From Atherix ibis (taxonomy: Eukaryota > Arthropoda > Insecta > Diptera > Athericidae), in contig OY282606.1 of assembly GCA_958298945.1 (NCBI GenBank), forward strand, positions 51,783,920-51,847,919: DNA of 64,000 nt, read 5' to 3'. Position numbers and translations under genes: made by a program. Each line of letters opens with the position of its first letter. Within the stretch, counting starts at the first letter, position 1. Shown here piece after piece: positions 11,189 to 23,470 of the stretch. The notes under the pieces were generated by a model. That model made no database searches. It had not been told where the DNA came from and saw only the letters and a program-made list of their open reading frames with translations.

Positions 11189-12797
11189 AATGTTATAGGT
11201 TATTCTCTTTATAATGAAAAACTATAAATATAAAATGACAAAAATAAAATTAAAATGGAAAAACAGAATTCATTGAGAAAAAAATTATTAATAAATCCTT
11301 CTTTTTTATGAAAAATTACATTGAAAAGATATTTTATATAATAATAAGGTAATTTGTCAAAAATTTAAAAGAAAAAAAAACCTAAATAAATAATAAAATA
11401 ATAAGAAAAGATGTAGTAGCCCATAAAGCAATTTACTATAAAATTTTACAAAAAAAAAAAAAAAAACTAGTTAAATAAGAGGAAGAAGAAGAAAAGAATT
11501 TTATGAGAGTGATAAATCTATTAATACCATTCAATCAATAATTATCAATACGATTAACACTTAAAAGGTAACTTTTTAAGTGTGATTTTCTCATAAAAAC
11601 TACTACTACCACTATTTTAAGGAATAAAAACTAAAATGGAAACAAAAATCAAAATAAAAATGCCGACATAAACACGAATTATTGTTGATTGAGTGACTGA
11701 CTGGTTGGTTAACACGCGATAGTGTGTTAGACTCTTTTTCGCTAGATAATCGCAGCTTCAAGTACAATCACACCAAATCGTAACAATATTTTTATTACCA
11801 CTTTTAAATAGTATAACAATTACCACCCATCAATAATATAAAAACTAAGAAAACATAAAATCAAAAAAAAAAAATTCTTTTATATTCCAAACCGATTTAC
11901 TTACGCTTTTATGATCGGTTATTATTACGCTTAATACCCGTCCCCGGCATTGACACTGACATCAAAGTCATCACAATGGAGATAATAGGAAGTAGTTATA
12001 GTATGATGATGAGAGTGTAAACAGTGTGAAATTCGAATATTCCATTCAAAAATATTCTCTGATCACCTAAATGTGAGTATCTATAGAACGATAAAAGGTG
12101 GTTGGTTGGATGTTGGTGTCTTTTCTGTGTTACCATCGCAGAAAGGAATATTCACACCATTATTTTATGGCATTTCTACATATGACTAGGCAAGCACCTA
12201 CCTACCTACCTATCTACGTAGCCCCGAGTCCTATTGAAACTATGGTAGTATCTAAATAGCTGAGGAGTATATCAATTTTACAGCATAATAAAACATGAAA
12301 CAGAAGCGTGTTACCGAAAGCTCATTTCATCGTATAACATACTTTTCGGAGATGAATTTCTCGAATCGATTTGTAAACCGTATAATTGTTCGAAAATTTA
12401 TAGGCAGCATAAAAGTGGATATACTCGTCATAAAAACTCTTTTATTGCCATCTAATAGAGCATAGTTTAAAACTTTCCGTTTTGTTACGTTTCATTCACT
12501 TTTGTTTTATTTATTGTAATTTGGTTTTTGATTTTTGGTTTTTAATTCTGAATTTTTGGTTTTTCGTTTAATTTGATTTTTGTTTACATGCAAATTATTC
12601 AAATTATGTTCAGTGAGAGAAAATTTTTGAAATTTTCCCAATTTTTCTGAATATTTTTCCTTATAAATATTGGGTGTAAGGGAATGTTCTGTCGTTTTTG
12701 AACACTTGCACTTGTATGCATTGTCGATTCTCAGCAAGAATTCTGATTCCACTGAAATCGATTTAAACCGTTAGATTACTGTATGATTGATGGTTTA
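11189..12797. other. intronic DNA; 11.6-12.4 kb less AT-rich
   Basis: No gene found. 11650-12430 has more balanced composition and could hold regulatory sequence. The minus-strand frame 12507-12752 looks like a translation of T-rich repeats (GGTTTTTGATTTTTGG), not a gene. Confidence 0.4.
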
Positions 12798-12799
12798 TA

Positions 12800-14345
12800 C
12801 CAGGGGTATACGCTTAAATCCACTGTTTGGTCATAGATGGCGTAAGTGAGCGTATTAAAGTATGACTTTGACATCTGTCAACATTAATCAGTGCACATTA
12901 TCAGCAATTTCGTACAACAATATAAATTTTTCCTTTGGTAATCATGTCTAGTTTTGTGCCAGAAAAAGAGCATATGCGGAAAACTCTGCTTTTCTGCTTC
13001 AATTTGAAGAAATCGGCTGCCGAAACGCATCGAATGCTTATGGAAGCCTACGGTGATATTGCTTTATTCGAAACAACGTGCCGAGATTGGTTTCGTTCGT
13101 TCAAAGACGGCAATTTTGATTTGTGGGACAAGAACCCTAGGAACGTTGAGAACCATCAATTGCCGGCTTTTTTGGACGAAGATGTTACCCAATCGCTCGC
13201 AGAGCGTTTGGGTGTGACTCAACCAGCTATTTCCATGCGTCTGCGTGCCATGGGAAAGATTGAAAAGATCGGAAAATGGGTGCCGCATGAATTGAACGAT
13301 AGGCAGATGAAGAAATAGTCTGCCGAATCGCATCGAATGGTTATTGAGGCCTATGGTGTCAGTGCTTTATTGATAACAACGTGCCGAGATTGGTTTCGTC
13401 AGTTCAAAGACGGCAATTTTGACTTGTGGGACAAGAAGCGTGAAAATTGGCTTAGGAAGATTGAGGATCATCAATTGCAGACTCTTTTGGACGAAAACGA
13501 TACCCAATCGCAAAAAAATGCTTACGGAGCAATTGGATGTTACTCAATCAGATATTTCCATGCGTCTACGTGCCATGGAAAAGATTAAAAATATCAGAAA
13601 ATGGGTGCCGCATGAATTGAACGATAGGCAGATGGAGCGACGCCAAAACACATCCGAAATCTTGCTCGCCAGACAAAAAAGAAAGTCGTTTCTGCATCGG
13701 ATTGTGACAGGCGATGAAAAGTGGATATATATCGAGAATTTTAAATGCAAGAAATCGTGGGTTGATCTTGGCCAACCATCAACATCCTCCCCAAGACCAA
13801 ATCGCTTCGGACGGAAGACGGTGCTGTGCGTTTGGTGGGATCAGCTGGGTATCATCTACTATGAGATATTGAAACCTGGTTAAACTGTCAATGCCCACCG
13901 CTACCACAAACAAATGATCAAATTACACCGTGCTCTGCGTGAGAAAAGGACGAATAATCAACAAAGACATGACAAGCTGATTTTCGTTCACGACAACGCA
14001 CTATCGCACACGTCAAAAATGGTCCGAAACTACTTGGAAACACTCAACTGGGAGGTGCTACCCTAGCCCGATTATTCACCAAACCTGGCCCCTTCTGACT
14101 ACCACCTGTTTTTGTCGATGTGCCACGCGCTCGCTGAGCAGCACTTCGATTCTTACGAAGACGTCCGAAAATGGCTTGATGAGTGGTTTGTCTCGAAAAA
14201 GAAGGAATTTTTTTGGCGTGATATCCACAAATAACTTGAGAGATGCGAAAAATGTGTAGTGCTTTATATAAATTTGCTTTTGCTTTCTATAAAAAAACAT
14301 GTTTTTTTTGACTAAAAAACAGCGGATTTAACCTTATACACATAG
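12800..14345 (+). mobile_element. mariner family A copy 2 (A2), with internal duplication
   Basis: Left end CCAGGGGTATACGCTTAAATC after TA at 12798-12799. Right end GATTTAACCTTATACACATAG before TA at 14346-14347. At 1,546 bp it is about 310 bp longer than A1 because the region coding for the DNA-binding half occurs twice. Confidence 0.9.
12944..14255 (+). pseudogene. Mos1-like transposase with duplicated DNA-binding half (A2)
   Basis: First pass, 12944-13318: MSSFVPEKEHMRKTLLFCF through the helix-turn-helix region (LAERLGVTQPAISMRLRAMG) to KWVPHELNDRQM, then a stop. It then restarts at about 13319 with CCGAATCGCATCGAATGG and runs again through DWFRQFKDGNFDLWDKK to KWVPHELNDRQMERRQNT. The catalytic half follows with GDEKW, a stop after LKPG (near 13881), and later remnants of HDNALSHTS and a damaged third region. 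The two passes have different substitutions. Not translatable as one protein. Confidence 0.88.
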
Positions 14346-14399
14346 TACACATTTTTTCATATTTTTGTCAGTTTTTTTTTAACTTGGAAAACAGTCAAA

Positions 14400-15290
14400 A
14401 TATGTGAATAAAAAGTGCATTTAAGACATTGTAGGCAAAAAAAATTGTGTGGCTTGTTTGGAGAAGACGCAGTAACAGCTCGAATATGCCAGAGATGGTT
14501 TGCGAAATTTCTTTCGGATGATTTGTCTTTGAAAGAAAGAGATGTCAATGACGAAGTGTTACGCAGTATGATCAGGATAAATCCCATGTTAAATTCTAGA
14601 GAAATGGCCTTCAGGCTTGGAATTCATCAGACTGATGCTTTAGAGCACATTAAAAGGGTTGGCTTTGTGTCCAAACTCTCTGTTTGGGTGCCACAGGAAT
14701 TAAACGAAAATTGCACCGCTTGGTAACTGGTGATGAAAAGTGGATAGTTTATAAACATGGGGTAAGAAAAAGAGCATATGTTTACAAAGGGGAGACACCA
14801 CCAATCACATCCAAAGCTGGCGTGCATCAATAGAAAGTTATGTGGTGTTGTTGGTGGGATCGGAGGGGTATTGTCCACTATGAGTTGCTGAAAGAAAATT
14901 ATACGGTCGATGCTGATCGTTACTGTTCCCAACTTGATGTTTTGAATAAAGAAATTCAACGTAAACGTCCATATTTGTACAACAGAAAGGCTAGACCATA
15001 ACAACGCTAGACCGCACGTGGCAAGAAAAACCGTACAAAATATTGCAGAGTTGGGTTGGGAAACTCTACCTTAGTCAGCATATTCTCCAGATATTGCACC
15101 ACCATCTGACTATCATCTGGCCAGGTCGCTGCAAAGCTTTCTTGATGGAAATAAATATATAAATTATGAGGGGGTCCAAATACTTTGCATCCAAAAAGGA
15201 GGACTTATTTTCCAGGGGGTTGGATAAGCTACCAGAACCCTGGCAGACAGTTGCAACTAATAAAGGAAATTATATTTTGGATTATTTTTT
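14400..15290 (+). mobile_element. mariner family E (E1), mellifera-like, ends not resolved
   Basis: Lies directly after A2. Only coding remnants are recognised. I could not identify a convincing terminal repeat pair, so the edges are approximate. Confidence 0.65.
14412..15285 (+). pseudogene. mariner transposase remnant (E1)
   Basis: Remnants in order: HLRHC, then a deletion, GEDAVTARICQRWFAKF, REMAFRLGIHQTDALEHIKR, LSVWVPQELNEN, TGDEKWIVYKHGVRKR, KGETPPITSKAGVHQ followed by a stop, WWDRRGIVHYELLKENYTVD, then HNNARPHVARKT with the catalytic DNA motif changed to NN in one frame, AYSPDIAPPSDYHL with an extra residue, and GLDKLPEPWQTVATNKGNYI. Several frameshifts and stops. A DD34D mariner by its motifs; not clearly the same family as B. 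Confidence 0.8.
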
Positions 15291-15300
15291 TAATAAAAAG

Positions 15301-16690
15301 TGAAAAAAAAATTTAGACTTTAGTTCGAAAATTGGTAAATAAAATAATTTTTTTTGACATTGTATAAATAAAGTGTCGATAATGCAGTTCACTGAAGCTT
15401 TTTGTTGTTGAAAATCATGTTCGTTGAATTTACATCTATGAATATAATAACCAATTTAGTGTTATTTTATAGGGTTTGCAAAAACAACCCAAATATTGAA
15501 TATTAGAATTTTCCATCAAATAAGAAGATTTGTTGTCTGCTATTCTTTACCTACCGCAGTCAGCTCAAAATCTCTTCACTGCTATTAAAAATATGTTTCA
15601 GTCCCATTAACTTAATTCGCACGATGAACATTTTATGCAATATTCTTTCGAGAATGAAAAATACGAAAATTTGAATAATTTTTACAAAGAATCCGTTAAT
15701 AATTGGATTTGAACATTCTCCCCATGGGCCAACACGTTAACCATTCATTCATAACGGATTAAGATTCGAATAAAGTGCGTTGTTGCAAATAAGAATACGA
15801 GTAAAGCTGCCATTGCAATTAGTTTGAGTGAAGAATCCGCCATTATTTCTGGATGGTATGCTCTACAACGCCAACCATCTGAGTGTCAATGAATTTTCGC
15901 GGCTAATTAAACTACGCATTTTGTTAATAGCACACAAGTACACAATTCCAGTTAATTTAATTACAATAAGTACGATTTAATTATTTCTAAAAGTTGGTAT
16001 TCACTTCCTTTTGATGGAGTGGAAGGGGGGATATATGGGTGCGTATTTTCTACTGTTTGCGGAACAGTTAATCGCCTACCAGCAAGTAGGAATTTTTCTC
16101 CTTACCACATTGAGTTCCTTGACCCATTTATCCATTCTTTATCCCAGCCGCCCACATGGAAGTTAGAATATTCAAAGGACGATGGCTCGTCGTTAAACAA
16201 TTTAAGAACGAATTTTGTTGGAACAATTTACATCCCAAGCAATTCCAAAATGATTTTAGAGTAACTGAATTGACATGATTGACATTTTAGAGAATAATAA
16301 TTTCTGTTAATGTTCTCATTTAAGAAAATTTTCGTTCATTTAAAATTGTTTGTATTTTTAAAGAAACACAAAATGTCTAATTTAGTAATTTTTTTGTTTT
16401 TTTTTAAAGCAAATTAATAAAAGGAAATAATTTATTTCATGTGCTTTTTTTTGCAACTTTTCAAATAAAATTTTAAATTTTGTTTAAAACGTTACTATTT
16501 TCAGATAACGTAAATTTCATTTTTTATATTATAAATTTTTTTGCTAATTTTTTAGTCAGCTAAGTACATTTTGGCCAACAATTGCATTTTTATTAATATT
16601 TTCGTCTAAATTCTTTATTCCTAATTAGAGTTTAGCCAAAATTAATTTTATTTTCGACCAGTTTTCTTTTCTATCTTGGATTTTGATTCA
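15301..16690. other. intronic DNA; 15.54-16.26 kb of balanced composition
   Basis: No transposon recognised. 15540-16260 stands out as less AT-rich and non-repetitive, with GCCATT motifs near 15812 and 15839. The plus frame 16019-16264 shows no known domain. A candidate enhancer-type block by composition only. Confidence 0.35.
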
Positions 16691-18060
16691 TTTTTTATTG
16701 TCTATATATTCGTCTAAACTGATTTTTTAGCAATATTTTTTAGTCTAAATTGATTTTGTAGACTAAATTTATTTTTTCTTTCAAAAAACTTTTTAGACCA
16801 ATATTTTGGTCGAAAATGCGAATTTATTTTTTGCTCTATATTTTATTAAATATGAAAGACTTTAATATAAATTAATTTTTGGACCCATATAAAGGCCAAG
16901 ATTTTTGGTTAAGTTTTCAATTAAGATTTTCGTCGAAATTGTAATTTTAATAAATTTTCGGTTTAAATATATTAGAATAAATTGATTTTTAAACTAATTT
17001 TTATAGATAATGTTTTGGGAAAAATTTACTTGTCTTAATTAATTATCGTGACTTTTTATTGGGTCTCGTTTAACTATCTAGCTACAATATATTTTGGTCT
17101 AAATTGATTTCGTGAACAAAAATTTAGACGAAATTAATTTTTTTCTTTCAGAAAACTTTTTAGACCAATATTTTGGTCAAAAATGCTAATTTATTTTTTA
17201 TCTATTGTACAATATATTTAATAAAAATGAAAATTTTTGATATAAACTAATTTTTGGATGTTTTCGTTTAAGATTTTCGTCGAAATTGTAATTTTAATAA
17301 ATTTAAATTTTATAATAGAATAAATTGATTTTTATACTAATTTTCTAAATAATGTTTTGGGCAAAATTTACTTGTCTTTCAATATTTTAGTCCCTTAATT
17401 AATTATCGTTACTTTGTATTGGGTCTAGTTTAAATATCTAGCTATATTTTGGTCTAAATTGATTTTGTGGACAAAAATTTAGACGAAATTAATTTTTTTC
17501 TTTCAAAAAATATTTTTATACCAATATTTTGGTCTAAAATGCAAATTTATTTTTTGCTCTATATTTAATCAAAAATCATAAATATGGCAGATTTTGATCT
17601 AAATTAATTTTTAGACCCATATTAAGGCCAAGTTTTCGGTTAAGATTTTCGTCGAAATTGTAATTTTAATAAATATTCGTTTTATATTAGAATAAGTTGA
17701 TTTTTAAACTAATTTTTCAAGATAACGTTTTCGGCAAAATTTACTTGTCTATATTTATAAATTAATTTTTTCTTTGTGAGCATTTTGTCTGAATTATTTT
17801 TCTAAATGAATTTTGGTCTAAATATATTTTTTCAGTTAACACTTCAAAATTTTTCCATTCTATTTTATTCCTGAATAATATTTTAATTTAAATTAAATCT
17901 TCTGCAAAGATTAAGATGCACATTTCCTTTCAGGGCAATTTTTTCGTTCGGAATATTTTGGTCTAAATTGAAAACTGAATTTCTTATCTTTTGGGAATAT
18001 TTTGATCTAAATTTATTTTTGGTATCCAAAAATTTGATCGAACTTATATTTGTAGATAAT
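16690..18060. repeat. degenerate tandem array, ~360-bp unit, with TTTTGGTCTAAATT sub-repeats
   Basis: The landmark TTTTAGACCAATATTTTGGT starts at 16791 and 17158 and, mutated (TTTTATACCAATATTTTGGT), at 17514, giving periods of 367 and 356 bp. Units also share CGTCGAAATTGTAATTTTAA, AATTAATTATCGT and TTTAGACGAAATTAATTTTT. Shorter TTTTGGTCTAAATT motifs continue to about 18005. At least three units, the first and last partial. No coding capacity seen. Confidence 0.88.
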
Positions 18061-21022
18061 TTTTAAACTTATATAAATTAAATTTAATATTAAATTAAAA
18101 AGTCTTTTAAAAATTTGCGATTCTGATACTTGTACTTGTAAATTCTTAATGAGTTCCATAATCTTAAGAAATATTTTTAATTATTTGAATTATTCCAGAA
18201 TTAAAAGTTATTTCCAAAGAGCTAAAGATAATTGGATATTAGCCTCAAAAAAACAAATATGTTTTAAAAAGTTTATAGAATATTTCCAATTATTCTATGG
18301 AATCATAAAAATTTCCGCTTATTTCGAAATTTTATATCAGAAAATATTTCTTTAAAAAAAAAAATTTTTTTAAAAGAAGAAACCTGAAATCTGAATATTT
18401 ATATTGGCGTAAGTTCTATTTATTTATTTAACAGAAATGAAAATTCAATGTTTATTGAAACATTTTGAAAATAGGTGAAAATATTTCTTAGTCCAATTAA
18501 TCCTTTGAAAATTTATCGACATTACCAGCAGGACAACCACCAACTACGATATTTTGGAAACATTAATTAGCAACTGCCGCAGGTAATTTTCATTAGAATT
18601 TATTCTAGAAAAAGTTTGTTTTTATAATTTCTTATTTAATGTAAATATTATGCGAGAGTTACGTATTTTTTTTTTTTAAAGAGTTAAGGTTGGCAAGAGA
18701 AATTTTTTATCAAAAAAAAAAAACAAACAAATTCCCTGATGGTAACATAGTGGAAAGCTTTCGTAAGAAAATTTATTTTCCATAGTTTAGATTTCTTTAA
18801 TTTTTGTTTAATTTCAATTCGATTTTCTTCTACAAAAAAAAAAAAAAACATTATTAAAAAACCGCCCGCTGACTTATACCTCAATTGGTTAAAACTTATT
18901 TTATTTATTTCGCCTTTGAATAATCTGCTCCAATTAACCACATGCGGTGGCGTTTAGTTTTTCCTTTTTGAAAAGTTAACTTTGGCAAAGATGTAAACTT
19001 TTTCATATACGATGTGTTTTCCTTTATTTTTTGTTGCTTAATTTATTTGGAATAAAAAAAAAAATAACGAAGTCATCAATATCATCATTATCGTTGGCCA
19101 CAATGTCGTCATTCAAGATTCAGTATTGATACATTCAATATTCTTATGGGTTTGGCATTATTATAATAATAAAGTCGAATTTCTCCTTATACTTTTTGGA
19201 GCAACTTTGTAGTAGAATATACTCAAAGAATAGACTTTTCGTGCTGTTGTCTAGCCACAAGACGTCATTTAATAGCAATTATTGTAAAATATTTTTCCTT
19301 TACCCACGTGCTGTTTGCGCTTTATATACGATGGATCTTATATAAGATATATGGTATATCGAATACTGGAGAGAAAAAAAATTAAAAAGCAGTTTCTCTT
19401 CCCAATATTTTGTTGTCCGATCCAACAACAGCGGGTATTAAGAAGTCCGTATGAGGCAATTCATGTCTTTATTGACTCATACTTCGATTACTTTTTTTTT
19501 TTTTTTACTTTTATAATCAACTGGTTTTATTGTGTTTCTTATATTCCATATGCAATATAGGCAATTCGATACATTGTTGTCTAGAGGCTAGTCTACAAAG
19601 TCGTGGTGGTCATGAACTTCTCAAATCACTTAGCCGAGAGCCGCCATTTTACTTTTTTATCATAAAAGGAAGGTTCGACAGTTTTTAATTTAATTTTTTT
19701 TTTTTTTTTAATAATTTCCAAATCATACCAGACCTATCTACCCTGATATCAAGAACCTACTTAATTATAAATTTCTTGTATTCGAAAAACCCCGCATTTT
19801 TCTTGGTTATCGTATTTAAAATCATTTTTGTTGAATCAAAGATTGAAACAAATTTGATATTCCCAAAAGAAAATGTTTCCAACAAAAAATCAACCCAACA
19901 GAAATACTCTTTGTACTCTCATCGTCACAGCATCACAGTCGGCCTCCCACCATTCAATGTAGGCGTTCTAAATTATTGCTATTCGAAGACAGTCAATTTT
20001 CTTTCTTCTTTTTCCCTGCTTTCCTTTTTTGCTCTCCGCCCATTGCAATAATTTATGTTGGCTTACCTGGCTTTGAGAAAATATTCGGTACTTTTATTCT
20101 TCCCTTTCTCATCTGTCACACAAGTCACCATTTTTTTTTTTTAAGAAAACATGTCCGATTAATGTTCTTTCTCTCCTTTCTTTACTACAATTTGTAAGAC
20201 TGCATTTCTCTTTCACACAATCTGATTAATTCACTTGCCTTCGATCTTGGGCTGTCTTTTTTTCTGTTTTTTTTTTTTTTTAATGAAATGCATATTTTTA
20301 TACGCACCTATATTGTGGGTCCAAATATGAAAATTTCGAATCGAATTTTTCTTTAAAAAAAATTTTTTTTCTTATATTTTTTATCGAATTGCCCGAAACG
20401 ATAATATTTCAATGGGTTTTTTTTTTTTTTTGTACAATATCAACTATACAAGAAAATTTTTTTTAAAAAAATTATAAATTTCTGGGTTTTTTATTGGGGA
20501 TAATAGTTGGTAAATATAGTAAATTTATTTTTTACATAATATTAAATATTTCATGGTACAAAAAGCTAGAAAATATTTTAAAAAAATTCCTCTAAAAATA
20601 GACATTTTTAAATATGCGCTGAGAAAATATATTTTCGATGTAGAATTTGTTAAAAACCGTAGTTTTTTTTTTAAAAAATTATTAATATTTTTGTCTTAAA
20701 TTTTTGTTAAGGTTATGTTAATCATTTAATGGATAATTTTTTAAGAAAGATTTTAAGGAGATGTCGGTGATTTAAAGAATGAAATGGTCAAAACCAGAAA
20801 TTTCTAATTTGCCAGTTAAAGTTCCAGAAAAGTTTCAATAATCCAGCCTAGGACCTCATAATACTTATGCATTTAATAACAAAAAATTTTTTACATTTGT
20901 TAAATTAAAGAACTTAACTTATTATATTTTTTGAGTTTAAAATTTAAAATATCTTGGGTTCAATTTGAGATCTGAAACTACGAGTATTATATTAATTTTA
21001 TTCCAGATCTCAAAATTATGTA
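18061..21022. other. AT-rich intronic DNA
   Basis: No gene or transposon recognised. 19080-20260 is somewhat less AT-rich and contains CCGAGAGCCGCCATTTTAC at 19634-19652, a GAGAG next to a PHO-type GCCATTTT. Long T runs are frequent. Confidence 0.4.
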
Positions 21023-22020
21023 CGAGATTTGTTCAAAAAAAAGTCAGAGGGGGCCAGATCTGGGGAACACGGTGGCTGCGGCATTATTAGTATGATGTTT
21101 TTGGCCAAAAATTCGAGCACAAGCAACGATGCGTAAACGGGGGCGTTATCATGGTGTAAAAGCCAATTTTTGTTCTTCCACAAATCCGGGCGTTTCTGGC
21201 GCATAACTTGCAGGTAATATTCCTTATTGACCGTTCTACCCTGCAGCAAGAACTCATGATGCACCACGCTCCTGCAATCGAAGAAAACTGTAAGAAAAAC
21301 CTTCACATTCGACCGAACTTGGCACGCTTTTTTCGGTCTTGGCTCGTGCGGCAGCTTCCATTGTGATGATTGAGCTTTGGTTTCTACGTCATAACCATAA
21401 AACCATAATTCGTCACCAGTTATGACTCTCTGGAGCAAATTTGGGTCGTTGCGGACAGAGTTCAAAAAACTCCTTAGCAATGTTAAAGCGATGCTGTTTT
21501 TGGTCGAAATTGAGCAATTTTGGTGCGAATTTCACGGCGACCCGTCTCACGACTAGGTAAAAATTGAATGACACGAGCCAATCGATATGTTTAAGTCCTC
21601 AGCAACTTCTCTAACGGTGATTCGACGATTGGCCAATACTATTTTCTTCACTTCATCAATATTTTCTGCGTTCACATCTTCTCGGCCCTCTGAGAACATT
21701 TTCTACCACCGATAAACGTTGGTTCGGTCCAACGTAGCTTCACCTTATGCCACAGTCAACATTCGGAATGCGTCCGCGCAATTAATTTTGTTTTTCACAC
21801 AAAATTTGATACAGTTTCTGCGATCCATTTTTTGGAATAGACAAAAATCGAAGACGAGCAAAAGCAGCTGTCAAAAATTAACTGAATATTCAAAATGGCT
21901 GAACTTCTCAGTATAAGTGAGAGACAGGAGTACCAACAAAACGCCACAAAAGAAATCGAAAATCTAATATACGTAACCCGCGGAAATTCAAAATTCGCGA
22001 TACTTTTTGAACAGACCTCA
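21023..22020 (-). mobile_element. mariner family C copy 2 (C2), 3' part deleted
   Basis: Minus-strand copy. 5' end TGAGGTCTGTTCAAAAAGTA at 22020, 3' end TTTGAACAAATCTCG at 21023, TA at both sides (21021-21022 and 22021-22022). 998 bp. This copy keeps most of the 5' half that C1 and C4 lack, so it shows the ordinary family layout. Confidence 0.92.
21045..21828 (-). pseudogene. mariner transposase remnant (C2)
   Basis: ATG at 21828 opens MDRRNCIKFCVKNKINCAD, then YRW and MFSEGREDVN remnants, frameshifted. The open catalytic part (21480 down to 21045) has SVRNDPNLLQRVITGDELWF with the first catalytic Asp, SSQWKLPHEPRPKKA, VKVFLTVFFDCRSVVHHEFL, RTVNKEYYLQVMR, NWLLHHDNAPVYAS with the second Asp, and PCSPDLAPSDFFL with the third. 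Immediately after DFF the sequence jumps to the 3' terminal repeat, so the last ~80 residues (KGRRYATI to CFEDWKKRW block) are missing. DD34D spacing. Confidence 0.88.
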
Positions 22021-22652
22021 TATTTATTAAGCTTAGGACCCTCAAAATATCATGCTTTTTTAGTTTTTAACTACAAAATTTTATATTTGCCTATCTGAGA
22101 CCCTAATATATTTTCTATTCTTCCTCTTTAATTAGAAATAATCACTTTTAAGAGATAACTTAATGATTTTAAATACGTACGAATTTATTTTTTTTTTACC
22201 AGAGAATATTTGGAATTATTGGAAAATGAAAGGAAAATTATTTGATTTAAATAAAAAAATTACAAGAACTGTTAATGCGCTTGTAATTTCTCTTATTTCA
22301 ATAAAATTTAGCCGATTTTATTAAATAAGCATACAATAAGACGTGTTATGAAAAAGGTCTTCGAAGATCTTCTCGAAATTATGAAATTCTCTATTATAAC
22401 TTTCGACTATTTTTTACTTTGTAACATTTTCATTACAATATAAAATAGAATTGGGAAAAATTTCTATTTATTATTATCGAAACATTTTCTACGCATTTTA
22501 AATGCATAAATAATTCCAACCCAAAAGTAAATTTTCCTGCCCTTTTCTATCGCATCTGTTATTGATGAAAATAAACCTAAAAACTCTGACTCTGGAATCA
22601 TCATCCAGTAAAACATGTGGTAAAAGAAAAGGTGTGGCTGTCCAATGAGCTA

Positions 22653-22868
22653 TTCGTAAATACCTTAAGAATATCACAGATCCTGATCGAAATGAACCAA
22701 AACAAAATAAAATAAAATTAAATGAGAAAAAATATATGGTAAAAAATTTGATTCAATATCAGAAACAGAAAAAGACAAATGGGCCTAAGAACAATGATCC
22801 GAACTCAGATGAAATGTATTTCTTAGCATTTTTCGAGGACGTACGCAAAAGTGGTTATCTTTACTGAT
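22653..22868 (+). pseudogene. unidentified coding-like relic, faintly BESS-motif-like
   Basis: A stretch without stops reads AIRKYLKNITDPDRNEPKQN, then KKYMVKNLIQYQKQKK, and ends SDEMYFLAFFEDVRK before a stop. The final block vaguely recalls the acidic-hydrophobic BESS motif found at the end of MADF-BESS proteins. There is no clear start, no flanking domain and codon bias is weak. It may be chance in AT-rich DNA. Confidence 0.15.
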
Positions 22869-23364
22869 TTCTGCTGGGCCTATTGGTTCTTCCAAAATTT
22901 CAAATGGAGAAGAGTAACTAAAAGTAAGATTACCGAACATGAACAAAAAAATATAAATTTTCTACAATATAAAAAAAGGTAACGAAAAGATAGACGTCCA
23001 TGAAAAAAGGAGTAAAACAATACAAATAGACGATATCCAAGAGATACGGTCTAAGAGCAAATGACATATTTTACGATGTGAAAGTTCAACTCTTGGAATA
23101 TTTTCAAGAATCCGCTGACTTTGCTTGTACCTCCGCTAGCACTAGTCGTTATTGTAAAAGAGAACAAAAAATACCATCGTCGTCGTCGTAGTTGTCGTCA
23201 TTGTAATCCTTGTCAATGACAATCGGTCTCAACCCTCTCCAGATTCTTGAGTTCAGGTTACGATTTCCCAAATTCAAAATATGACTACGCCGAAGAAAGG
23301 GTAATAAAAATTCATTGTAAACTTTACAGGCCCAAAAAGAAAAAAACAAGAAAAATAAAAATCA

Positions 23365-23470
23365 TTTAGAAAGTGTACAGACACGGATATCTGCTTGCAT
23401 TCTACACTACCGACGCAAGGCAGCAGGTGTCTTCTCAGGGTTACGAGAAGTTATCTTTACACTTTCTAAA
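23365..23470. mobile_element. possible tiny MITE or hairpin with 13-bp inverted ends
   Basis: TTTAGAAAGTGTA at 23365-23377 and its exact reverse complement TACACTTTCTAAA at 23458-23470, 106 bp overall. Just inside, CAGACAC and GGTGTCT extend the inversion loosely. The interior is of balanced base composition. No transposase. Only one copy is seen here. Confidence 0.4.

Noticed and set aside
16019..16264. 81-residue plus-strand frame in a balanced-composition block
   Set aside because: No recognisable domain, no splice or codon-bias support; more likely non-coding intronic DNA.
23149..23349. Minus-strand frame ending in Asp/Asn/Tyr repeats
   Set aside because: Product of a CGT/GTC-type microsatellite; no family resemblance.
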